A DNA stretch of 64,000 bases from DAOPJM01 sp035399665 (lineage in GTDB: Bacteria > Bacillota > Clostridia > Christensenellales > CAG-138). A program made the translations under genes and the position numbers. The notes under the pieces were generated by a model. The model was given only the letters and a program-made list of their open reading frames with translations. It had not been told where the DNA came from and did not search any database. The stretch lies in NCBI GenBank assembly GCA_035399665.1, contig DAOPJM010000001.1:1-64000 (forward strand). The letters run 5' to 3'. This document shows positions 14,575 to 22,264 of this stretch, piece by piece (position 1 is the first letter of the stretch; each line of letters starts with the position of its first letter).

Positions 14575-15588
14575 TTGCAGGGAACCGAGTGGGAGGACAA
14601 CCTTATTCCCAACTCGTACAGCTTCTCCACCAACTACTTCTGGCTCAATTTCATCGGCGAGAACAGCGAATTTAGGACATTCGTGCAGAACGAGAACTTC
14701 CGCAAGGCTCTCCAGTACTCCATTGACAGATTGTCCTTAGCGTCTCTGCGCGATCCGGTCAACCCCTCAAGGGTACTGCGCAACACGGTCAACGCCGAGG
14801 GCGCTATCTATGACCGCAACGGCGTGGACTACACCGACTATGAGCCGCTCAAGAGCATCAAGGAGATTGACTACTATCAGCCCGAGCTTGCAAGGCAGTA
14901 CTTCGAGGCCGCTATCGCGGAGCTTTGCGACGCTGACGGCAACATCATCGGAGTTGACGCCGCAACGGTGGACTACCTGCCCATGCTCCAGTTCGACATT
15001 GACGGCAAGCTCCCTGTGACCATGGTTTATGTCGGCACTGACGACGAGGATGAAATCATCATGGCACAGCTGCTTGAAGCGATGATAGAGGAATCCCTTG
15101 GCGCCGATTACATCGACGTAGTTCTTGCCTTCGATACAAGCGGAAGCTTCTATTCCACAGTCACCGACCCGTACAAGTTCGATATCTTCTTCGACTCCCT
15201 GTCCACCGGCTACGCCGATCCTTCGGGCATACTGACCCGCACGACCTCCGACGGCGCCGAGAACATGGGTGCATATGAGATACCCGAATACGATGAACTT
15301 ATAGAGAAGGCTCTCGCGGCCGCTACCTTTGAGGAGCGTCTCCAGTACTTCGCCGAGGCCGAGGCATACCTTTGCAACGGCGCGTACTTCATCCCCTATG
15401 TATCCGGTCTGAGGGGCTACCACATGACCAACGAGGTTCCTTACACCGGCCCAAGAACGCTTTACGGCAACGTGAAGTACAAGGGACAGCTCGTTTCCGT
15501 GGAGCCGCTGACCGTAGATCAGTACAACACGCTCACGGCAAGCTATGAGATTGCGAGGGCCGAGGCTCTCAAGAACGCAGGCAACTGA
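14575..15588 (+). pseudogene. oppA: Oligopeptide-binding lipoprotein OppA, C-terminal half
   Basis: Continues the SBP_bac_5 fold in the same frame right after the TAA: LQGTEWEDNLIPNSYSFSTNYFWLNFIGEN, FRKALQYSIDRLSLASLRDPVNPS (the typical conserved helix after the hinge) and the C-terminal lobe through YFAEAEAYLCNGAYFIPYV. There are no further stops or gaps, so any inactivation is recent or apparent only. It has no signal peptide and no ribosome-binding site of its own (first codon TTG). Joined to the N-terminal half the gene would encode 663 residues with a Q/K/E/Y-type codon at the stop position. Confidence 0.85.
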
Positions 15589-15607
15589 TAAACTGACATG
15601 ACCCGAT

Positions 15608-15640
15608 ATGTCGGGCGGGCTTTTCCTGCTCGCCCGACAT
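15608..15640 (+). terminator. Intercistronic hairpin between oppA and oppB
   Basis: 10-bp stem ATGTCGGGCG (15608-15617) with CGCCCGACAT (15631-15640), loop of 13 nt, followed by TATTCATT. Weak T tract, so likely a leaky terminator or mRNA-stabilising element that keeps binding-protein levels above permease levels. Confidence 0.65.
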
Positions 15641-15668
15641 TATTCATTCGATAAAGGGGGGCTGAGCC

Positions 15669-16610
15669 TTGCCCAAGTATATCCTAAAGCGAACCTTGCG
15701 TTCGCTGCTCACAATAGTAATAGTTTTCGTCACCGTATTCATGCTGCTGCGCCTAATGCCGCTCAACGGCTACTTCCCACAGGAGCTGCTGAAGGAATCC
15801 GACGAAGCGACCCGAATGTCCTACCTTAGAAACCAAGGGCTTTTGGATCATCCCGTGGTGCAGCTTTGGCGTTTTGTAAAGCAGCTCCTAAAGGGCGATC
15901 TTGGACGAAGCCTGACCGTCTATCCCAAGGTACCCATAGCAACCCTCCTAAAGGAGAAGATACCCGTGACCGCCGCGTTTGGCTTTGCCAGTATGATACT
16001 CGGCATAGTGCTTGGACTGTCGCTGGGACTGTTAATGGTGCGGTACAAGGACAAGTGGGGCGACCATATAGGTACAGTGTATATACTCATAGTGCGAGCG
16101 ATACCAAACCTCATCTACCTTTTCATCATACAGGTGTGGGTGTCGGGCTTGCTCAATCTGCCGTTGGTGTTCTATAAGGACAGGCCGGAATCGTGGATAT
16201 TGCCCACCATTTGCCTTTCACTCGGAAGCATAGCGTGGTACGCGCTGTGGCTGAGACGTTTCATGGTGGATGAGGAGAACCGCGACTACGTCAAATTCGC
16301 GCAGGTCAAGGGCTTGCCCAAGAAATACGTCATGCGACACCACATCTTCAAGAACGCTGTCATTCCGCTTGCGATATACTTGCCAAGCGACCTGCTGTTC
16401 ATCATCTCAGGTTCGCTTGTTATCGAGACCCTGTACGCGATACCGGGGACGGGCGGGCTTTTGACTACGGCGATAAAGAATCAAGATAATAACCTCGTTC
16501 AGATTATTGTGCTGATGTACGCGATACTGTCGGTTCTGGGCGTGTTCTTGGGAGATCTGTTGGTCGCGTTCGTCGATCCGCGCATCAAACTGACGGAGGA
16601 GGAAACGTAA
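15669..16610 (+). CDS. oppB: Oligopeptide ABC transporter permease OppB
   Basis: Membrane subunit of a peptide importer. The 313 residues have an N-terminal helix (LLTIVIVFVTVFMLLRLMP), a large loop and five more helices. The BPD permease contact region is DYVKFAQVKGLPKKYVMRHHIFKNAVIPL, followed by the conserved SGSLVIETLYAIPGTGGLL. Starts with TTG at 15669, preceded by AAAGGGGGGCT. The oppC start follows 1 bp after its stop. Confidence 0.92.
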   Translation: MPKYILKRTLRSLLTIVIVFVTVFMLLRLMPLNGYFPQELLKESDEATRMSYLRNQGLLDHPVVQLWRFVKQLLKGDLGRSLTVYPKVPIATLLKEKIPVTAAFGFASMILGIVLGLSLGLLMVRYKDKWGDHIGTVYILIVRAIPNLIYLFIIQVWVSGLLNLPLVFYKDRPESWILPTICLSLGSIAWYALWLRRFMVDEENRDYVKFAQVKGLPKKYVMRHHIFKNAVIPLAIYLPSDLLFIISGSLVIETLYAIPGTGGLLTTAIKNQDNNLVQIIVLMYAILSVLGVFLGDLLVAFVDPRIKLTEEET

Positions 16611-16611
16611 A

Positions 16612-17559
16612 ATGGAAAGCAAAGAAGTGAACAAGCGCGATATAGTGCTTAATCCGCTGAAGTTCCGCGCCGCGGTGTTCGACAACACAGCAAGCGAGCA
16701 GGCGGGCTACTCGATCTATTCCTACTGGCGTTCGACCCTCCGAACCTTCTTCAAAAATAAGTTCATCCTGATGCTTGTCATACTTATCGGGGCGATGATA
16801 CTTATGAGCTTTCTCTACCCGGTGTTCTCATCAGTTGACCCAACAAAGGTATCCCGTTTCCCGCTTGAATGGAACCTGCGCCCTTCCAAGGAGCATTGGT
16901 TCGGCACTGACACATTGGGCAGAGATATATGGGCGAGGGCATGGTATGGGGCGCGCAACTCCTTCCTCCTTGCATTCTGCATAGCCTGTTCCGACGTGGG
17001 TATAGGTATGATAGTAGGCGCGTTGTGGGGCTACAACAAGAAGCTTGACCCCATAATGATTGAGATTTACAATGTCATCACCAACATACCCTCGACGGTC
17101 TACCTTGTGCTGCTTGCCTATATCATGAACACGAGCTTTTTGACCCTGTTCGTGGCCATGGCGTCGCGTGGCTGGGTGGTAGAGGCGCGGTTCTTCCGAA
17201 ACCGCATACTCTCCATCCGCGACGCGGAGTACAACATTGCGTCGCAATGTCTCGGAACCCCGATGTGGAGAATAGCCACCAAGAACATTATACCCCACAT
17301 CATAAGCCTTATCATCATGGAGGCCGCGCTGTGCATACCCTATTCGATAGGCTCCGAGGTATTCTTGGGCTTTGTCGGCGTGGGTATGCCGGTAGACGCG
17401 ATAACCTTGGGCAATATAGTCAATCACGGCAGGGCTTCGTTCAACCTGCATCCCTATCAGATGCTGCTGCCCGCCATGATACTTTGCATTATAACCGTGG
17501 CGTTCTATGTCATAGGCAACAAGTTTGCCGACGCATCCGACCCGCGCAACCATGTATAG
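16612..17559 (+). CDS. oppC: Oligopeptide ABC transporter permease OppC
   Basis: Second permease subunit, 315 residues. The N-terminal cytosolic stretch and first helix (FILMLVILIGAMILMSFLY) precede the OppC-typical exported motif EHWFGTDTLGRDIWARAWYGARNSF. The EAA loop is present (RDAEYNIASQCLGTPMWRIATKNIIPHI), then SIGSEVFLGFVGVGMPVDAITLGN. Directly downstream of oppB and 13 bp before oppDF, so one transcript. Confidence 0.92.
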   Translation: MESKEVNKRDIVLNPLKFRAAVFDNTASEQAGYSIYSYWRSTLRTFFKNKFILMLVILIGAMILMSFLYPVFSSVDPTKVSRFPLEWNLRPSKEHWFGTDTLGRDIWARAWYGARNSFLLAFCIACSDVGIGMIVGALWGYNKKLDPIMIEIYNVITNIPSTVYLVLLAYIMNTSFLTLFVAMASRGWVVEARFFRNRILSIRDAEYNIASQCLGTPMWRIATKNIIPHIISLIIMEAALCIPYSIGSEVFLGFVGVGMPVDAITLGNIVNHGRASFNLHPYQMLLPAMILCIITVAFYVIGNKFADASDPRNHV

Positions 17560-17572
17560 AGGAGGAGAGCAT

Positions 17573-19573
17573 ATGGAAACAGTACATTCTAATCCGCTTA
17601 TCTTCTCCGCAAAAGACCTTGAGGTCAAGTTCAACCTCAGAGGCAAGATACTTACAGCCGTTAGGGGAGCCTCACTTGATCTGTACGAGGGCGAAACCTT
17701 GGCGATAGTCGGCGAATCAGGCTGCGGAAAGTCGGTGTTCACCAAGACATTTATAGGTATGTTGGATAAGAACGGCACCATATCGAAGGGACAGCTCCTG
17801 TACCGCGGTACGGATCTTACCAAATTCAAGTCCGAGAGCGAATGGCTGACCGTGCGCGGCAAGAAGATTGCCATGGTATTCCAAGACCCCATGACCAGCC
17901 TCAACCCCGTGCGCACAATAGGCGAGCAGATTACCGAGGTCATAACATGGCACTTCGGGACGGATCATGACACTGCCAAGCGCGAGGCCATAGACATACT
18001 AAAGCGCGTTGGCATATCCGACGCGGAGCATCGCTACCGCCAGTATCCGCATGAGTTTTCAGGCGGCATGCGACAGCGTGTTGTCATAGCCACGGCGATA
18101 GCGTGCAGACCTGAGATACTTATCTGCGACGAGCCTACGACAGCTTTGGACGTGACCGTTCAGGCGCAAATACTTCATCTCATACGTGACCTTCAGCGCG
18201 AGCTGAAGATGACCGTTGTTTACATCACCCATGATTTGGGCGTGGTCGCCAACGTCGCGGATTGGGTCAGCGTGATGTACGCGGGGCAGATAGTCGAGTA
18301 CGGAACGGTGCATGACATCTTCAAGGATTCTCATCATCCTTACACCAAGGCATTGCTGCAATCGCTGCCGCAGCTGGGCGTCAAGGGACACGACCTGTAT
18401 TCCATCAAGGGTACGCCCCCGAACCTGTTCAAGGAGATCAACGAGGACGCCTTCGCACCAAGAAATCCCGACGCAATGGAGATAGACTTTGAGGAGGAGC
18501 CTCCGGAGTTCCGCATATCGGACACTCATTATGCCAAGACTTGGCTGCTGCACCCCTACGCTAAGGAGCATCTGGAGCTTGTGCGCAAGCGTGACATAGA
18601 GCGAAGGGCGGCACACAGCGAACCCGAGCCTCCATTCGACTATGCCAATGCAGAGAAGCTGCTTCAGGTTAGAAACCTTGTCGTAAAGTTCAAACTCGGC
18701 AACAAGGAGTTCAAGGCGGTGGACGGCGTTTCTTTCGACGTCTATAAGGGCGAAACCCTTTCGCTTGTGGGCGAGAGCGGCTCAGGCAAGACCACCATAG
18801 GCCGAGCCGTGATGAACATCTACAAGAACGTGGACGGGCAGATACTCTATAATAACAGGTCAATAAAGGGCAAGCTCAAGCATTCCGAGCGCAGACGCCT
18901 GCACATGGAGATGCAGATGATATTCCAAGACCCCATGGCAAGCCTGAATGAACGCGCAAAGGTGGACTACATTATCTCCGAAGGTCTGTATAACTACCAC
19001 CTCTTTGACAACGAGGCGGACAGACTTCATAAGGTCGAGGAGATAATGCGCGAGGTCGGCTTAAACAGCGATTTTGCGAGCCGCTTCCCGCATGAGTTTT
19101 CGGGCGGACAGCGCCAGCGCATAGGCATAGCAAGAGCATTGGTTATGGACCCCGATTTCATAGTCGCGGATGAACCCATTTCTGCTTTGGACGTGTCGAT
19201 AAGAGCGCAGGTTATCAACCTCCTGAACAAGCTCAAGAAGGAGAGAAAGCTAACCTACCTTTTCATAGCTCATGACCTTTCGGTGGTGCGCTTCATTTCC
19301 GACCGTATCGCGGTCATCAACAAGGGAAGATTGGTAGAGCTTGCAACCTGCGAGGAGCTGTTTGAACATCCGCTCCACCCCTACACCAAGGCGCTGTTGT
19401 CGGCCGTGCCTTACCCCGACCCAGACAGGGAGCGTGACAAGAAGCTCCTAATCTACGACAGGTCGATGCACAACTACACCGTGGATAAGCCGTCGTGGGT
19501 GGAGATTAGCTCCGGACATTTCATCTTGGCAAACGAGAGCGAGCTTGAGCTTTACCGAAAGGAGCTTCAGTAG
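17573..19573 (+). CDS. oppDF: Fused OppD-OppF ATPase of the peptide importer
   Basis: Single 666-residue chain with two complete ABC ATPase modules that energise the importer. Module 1 (about residues 10-330): Walker A GESGCGKS, Q-loop FQDPMTSLNP, signature FSGGMRQRV, Walker B ILICDEPTTALDV, and an OppD C-terminal extension HPYTKALLQSLP. Module 2 (about 360-650): GESGSGKTT, FQDPMASLNE, FSGGQRQRIGIARAL, FIVADEPISALDVS, HPYTKALLSAVP. In the second operon of this window the two ATPases are separate genes. ATG 17573 is used because GGAGGAGAGC precedes it; an earlier in-frame ATG lies inside oppC. The linker keeps an HPYA sequence but no obvious cysteine cluster. Confidence 0.93.
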   Translation: METVHSNPLIFSAKDLEVKFNLRGKILTAVRGASLDLYEGETLAIVGESGCGKSVFTKTFIGMLDKNGTISKGQLLYRGTDLTKFKSESEWLTVRGKKIAMVFQDPMTSLNPVRTIGEQITEVITWHFGTDHDTAKREAIDILKRVGISDAEHRYRQYPHEFSGGMRQRVVIATAIACRPEILICDEPTTALDVTVQAQILHLIRDLQRELKMTVVYITHDLGVVANVADWVSVMYAGQIVEYGTVHDIFKDSHHPYTKALLQSLPQLGVKGHDLYSIKGTPPNLFKEINEDAFAPRNPDAMEIDFEEEPPEFRISDTHYAKTWLLHPYAKEHLELVRKRDIERRAAHSEPEPPFDYANAEKLLQVRNLVVKFKLGNKEFKAVDGVSFDVYKGETLSLVGESGSGKTTIGRAVMNIYKNVDGQILYNNRSIKGKLKHSERRRLHMEMQMIFQDPMASLNERAKVDYIISEGLYNYHLFDNEADRLHKVEEIMREVGLNSDFASRFPHEFSGGQRQRIGIARALVMDPDFIVADEPISALDVSIRAQVINLLNKLKKERKLTYLFIAHDLSVVRFISDRIAVINKGRLVELATCEELFEHPLHPYTKALLSAVPYPDPDRERDKKLLIYDRSMHNYTVDKPSWVEISSGHFILANESELELYRKELQ

Positions 19574-19575
19574 CG

Positions 19576-20031
19576 ATGGACAGCGCGGAGAAAAAGAGCT
19601 ATATACGTCTAATCTACCGCGAGGGCTTCCGCTTTTTGGGGATAGCCTTGTTCCTGTCTGCGCTGATTACGGGGCTTTACGGTGAACGTATATACTTCGC
19701 GTTCGCTCTGTGTGCATTCGGCTTTGTTATGTTTTGTCTTGCGTGGTTTGTCCACCTAAAGGCGAAGGGCATGAAACTGTTCATGTGGTGGGAGAAGGTC
19801 AAGCAAAAGCGAGTGCCGTATTCCTTAAGGAGCGATAAGTCCAAGACCATGCACAGACCCGCGTTCAGGCGTGACTTTACCGACTTCGACGACGATTTGA
19901 CGAGCCAAACGGCTGTATCACAGGACAGCTTTACCAAAGAGCAGCAGATAAAGGCGCAGATTCTTTCAAGGGCGGCTTGCGGTCTTGTGTTGATTCTGCT
20001 GTCATTTGCATTCTATGGAGGTACGATATGA
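19576..20031 (+). CDS. Small three-helix membrane protein of the opp operon, unknown function
   Basis: 151 residues that I do not recognise. Two adjacent hydrophobic helices (about 20-38 and 41-61), a basic then acidic cytosolic loop (about 62-128, with FRRDFTDFDDD) and a third helix at the very C-terminus (about 131-149). No signal peptide. It starts 2 bp after oppDF and its stop overlaps the next start (ATATGA), so it belongs to this operon and may be an accessory membrane factor, but nothing in the sequence gives a mechanism. Confidence 0.7.
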   Translation: MDSAEKKSYIRLIYREGFRFLGIALFLSALITGLYGERIYFAFALCAFGFVMFCLAWFVHLKAKGMKLFMWWEKVKQKRVPYSLRSDKSKTMHRPAFRRDFTDFDDDLTSQTAVSQDSFTKEQQIKAQILSRAACGLVLILLSFAFYGGTI

Positions 20032-21167
20032 GGATATTTAACGGGACGCTTATCACCTGCGAGGGTGAACGGTTTGAGCGTGGGTATGTTGATTTCGAGA
20101 ACGGTGTGATAACCGCTTTCGGAGCCTTGGCGGACGCAGCGCCGTATTCGGGCGATTCGCTTGACGTCGAGGGCGGGTACATAATGCCGGGCATTATGGA
20201 CGCTCATACGCACATCGGCATATCTGAGGAGGGTGTTCGTTGGGAGGGCGAGGACTGTAACGAAACAACATCACCCTGTACTCCAAGTATGCGCGCTATG
20301 GACGGCTTCTATCCCTTCGACACTGCCATATCCAAGGCTGTGGCGGCGGGAGTAACCACAGTCGCGGTTTCCCCGGGCAGCACCAATGTATTTGGAGGAC
20401 AGATAGCCGCTGTTAAGCTGCTCAAAAGGGGCAATGTCGAGGAAATGGTGATAAAGCCCTATTGCGCCATGAAGATGGCGACGGGCGAGAACCCCAAGCG
20501 CAATTACGGCGAGAACAAGGGCAAAAGCCCCATGACCCGCATGGCGACCGCTGCGATAATGCGTGACGAGCTGACCAAAGCAGTTCGATACATGAACAAG
20601 AAGGAGGCGGGGGAGGACGTCTACGACGCCGAGCTGGAGGCGCTTATTCCGCTGCTGAGGCGCGAAGTGCCGGCACATATTCATGCCCACCGTTCCGACG
20701 ACATACTGACAGCCATAAGGGTGTGCAGGGAGTTCAACCTGCGCTTCCATATCATTCACGCTACCTGCGCTTCGTCCATAGCGGAATATCTTGTCGCGGA
20801 GCAAAGCATTCCGGTGATTGGCCCAAGCTGCGGACCCGCGAGCAAGCCGGAGACTGTGGGCGGCTCTTTCGCCACGGCGGGATTGCTGAACAGGGCGGGT
20901 CTTGAGGTTGCGATTACTACCGACCATGATGTAACTCCGTTGTGGCTGCTGCCGAGCTTTGCAGCTATGTGCTGCAAGGAGGGCATGAGCGAGGACGCGG
21001 CGTTGAGAGCCATCACCATCAATCCCGCGAAGGTCATGGGGGTTGATGAGCGCACAGGCTCAATTGCGGTCGGCAAGGACGCGGACGTCGTTGCCTTTAC
21101 GGGGCATCCCTTCCATTGGCTCACTCAAACAAAAGCCGTGTTCATCAACGGCGAAAGGGTGCTTTAG
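20028..21167 (+). CDS. Amidohydrolase, imidazolonepropionase-like
   Basis: Metal-dependent hydrolase of the amidohydrolase superfamily, 379 residues. Motifs seen: entry DAHTHIGISEEG (first two His ligands), a Lys-containing EEMVIKPYCAMKMATGENP, HIHAHRSDDI, IIHATCAS, and the late Asp in AITTDHDVTPLWL. This is the order expected of a TIM-barrel metal site. The N- and C-terminal beta-sandwich (MRIFNGTLITCEG, VGKDADVVAFTGHPF) is typical. The substrate is unknown; cyclic amides or N-acyl compounds are possible. ATG 20028 overlaps the previous stop by 4 bp, so it is the last gene of the first peptide operon, suggesting processing of an imported compound. Confidence 0.87.
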   Translation: MRIFNGTLITCEGERFERGYVDFENGVITAFGALADAAPYSGDSLDVEGGYIMPGIMDAHTHIGISEEGVRWEGEDCNETTSPCTPSMRAMDGFYPFDTAISKAVAAGVTTVAVSPGSTNVFGGQIAAVKLLKRGNVEEMVIKPYCAMKMATGENPKRNYGENKGKSPMTRMATAAIMRDELTKAVRYMNKKEAGEDVYDAELEALIPLLRREVPAHIHAHRSDDILTAIRVCREFNLRFHIIHATCASSIAEYLVAEQSIPVIGPSCGPASKPETVGGSFATAGLLNRAGLEVAITTDHDVTPLWLLPSFAAMCCKEGMSEDAALRAITINPAKVMGVDERTGSIAVGKDADVVAFTGHPFHWLTQTKAVFINGERVL

Positions 21168-21194
21168 ACAAAATCATAAAAAAGGGTACTAAAC

Positions 21195-21231
21195 GAGGCT
21201 CGGACACATACACAGCGTCCGAGTCTCTTTT
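21195..21231 (+). terminator. Terminator of the first peptide operon
   Basis: GAGGCTCGGAC arm pairs with GTCCGAGTCTC (one mismatch), followed by TTTTG. Confidence 0.8.
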
Positions 21232-21307
21232 GTTGACAGCGTATGATAAAACGCGCCGCTTCTTTTGTCGAGAATTCACTAATGCGCTCACATCCTGTCG
21301 GGTGGTA

Positions 21308-21336
21308 TTGAAAGCGGTTTCACTCATCGCTATAAT
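21308..21336 (+). promoter_or_regulatory. Sigma-A promoter of the Spo0A-like gene
   Basis: TTGAAA at 21308-21313, 17-bp spacer, TATAAT at 21331-21336. About 35 bp upstream of the -35, TTTTGTCGAGAA at 21263-21274 resembles a Spo0A box (TGTCGAA) with one extra base; this is only suggestive. Confidence 0.7.
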
Positions 21337-21389
21337 GATTTTAGATGATGAGTGAGGGATAAAGAACGAAAGGAAGGGTACTTAAAAAA

Positions 21390-22109
21390 ATGAAAACATT
21401 TAGGATTGTATCAAAGGATCGTGATCTTGTACACGCCGCCTCGGACGCCGTTTTGAGGACGGAATTCAGCTTCATGGAGGACGAGCTGTATTCGGCTGCG
21501 GAGGCTTTATATTGGAACGCAAATGATGTTTTGCTGCTTGACCTTAGAACCTGTGAAACGGATGAAATCGAGCTTTGTGCAAGGACGCTCAAGCTGAGCT
21601 TCGACTTCGAGCCTAATATATTCGCCATAACGGACAAGGAGAATGAGACGGTGCGTGGCTTTGCTAAGGAGTGTTTTTTACAGCCTGTGGACGTGGGCGC
21701 CATGTTGAAGTGCATACAAAACATCAGCTCTGTCAAGCGCGAATGCGTTTTTTCCTACACAATACTCAGGCGACAGACCTCTGATATGCTCATTTCAATG
21801 GGGATATTCCCGAATCATGCAGGATTTGCCTACCTGCGCACCGCTCTGATGCATGTTATCATGACGTCAAACGAGCCGAAGCTGTCCATGATGGACGAGC
21901 TGTATCCATTGGTTGCAAGAATGCACAACTGTGCCCCCTCCAAGGTCAACAAGGCGATGCACAGCGCGATACTTGCGGCTTGGTCACACGCTGACATAGA
22001 GCTTTTACACCGCTACTTTGGGTACACCGTGTCAGAGGAACACGAGGCTCCAACCAACGCCGCGTTCATCTTCATGATGAGCAGACATCTAAAGGAGCGG
22101 GCGGCATAG
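21390..22109 (+). CDS. Spo0A-like regulator with degenerate receiver domain
   Basis: The C-terminal domain (about residues 128-236) matches the Spo0A effector fold: SDMLISMGIFPNHAGFAYLR, YPLVARMHNCAPSKVNKAMHSAI, AAWSHADIELLHRYFGYTVS and PTNAAFIFMMSRHL follow Spo0A_C block by block, including the recognition helix region. The N-terminal 105 residues look like a receiver: D51 (LLLDLRTCE) stands at the phospho-acceptor site and T81 at the switch site. However, the acidic pair is replaced by S8-K9 and the conserved Lys by Q98 (FLQPVD). Normal phosphorylation is therefore unlikely. 239 residues is shorter than Spo0A (about 260-270). It is isolated, not next to spoIVB as true spo0A usually is, so I infer a paralogue acting without, or with altered, phosphorelay input. 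Confidence 0.85.
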   Translation: MKTFRIVSKDRDLVHAASDAVLRTEFSFMEDELYSAAEALYWNANDVLLLDLRTCETDEIELCARTLKLSFDFEPNIFAITDKENETVRGFAKECFLQPVDVGAMLKCIQNISSVKRECVFSYTILRRQTSDMLISMGIFPNHAGFAYLRTALMHVIMTSNEPKLSMMDELYPLVARMHNCAPSKVNKAMHSAILAAWSHADIELLHRYFGYTVSEEHEAPTNAAFIFMMSRHLKERAA

Positions 22110-22139
22110 CTCTTACAAAGTAAGGACAGGTATTATTTA

Positions 22140-22178
22140 GGGACTGCGGCGCTATATATTGCGAGGCAGTCCCTTTAA
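22140..22178 (+). terminator. Terminator of the Spo0A-like gene
   Basis: GGGACTGC (22140-22147) pairs with GCAGTCCC (22166-22173), followed by TTTAAG. Confidence 0.75.
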
Positions 22179-22264
22179 GTATGCATTGAGTTTACTAACC
22201 TTTACAAAATGAATACAGTCAAACCAGTATGCATCGATGAAAGACGGAATTTCTGCCATCGATT

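Noticed and set aside
16831..17943. 370-codon open frame antisense to oppC/oppDF
   Set aside because: Covers two certain genes on the other strand and has no start signals.
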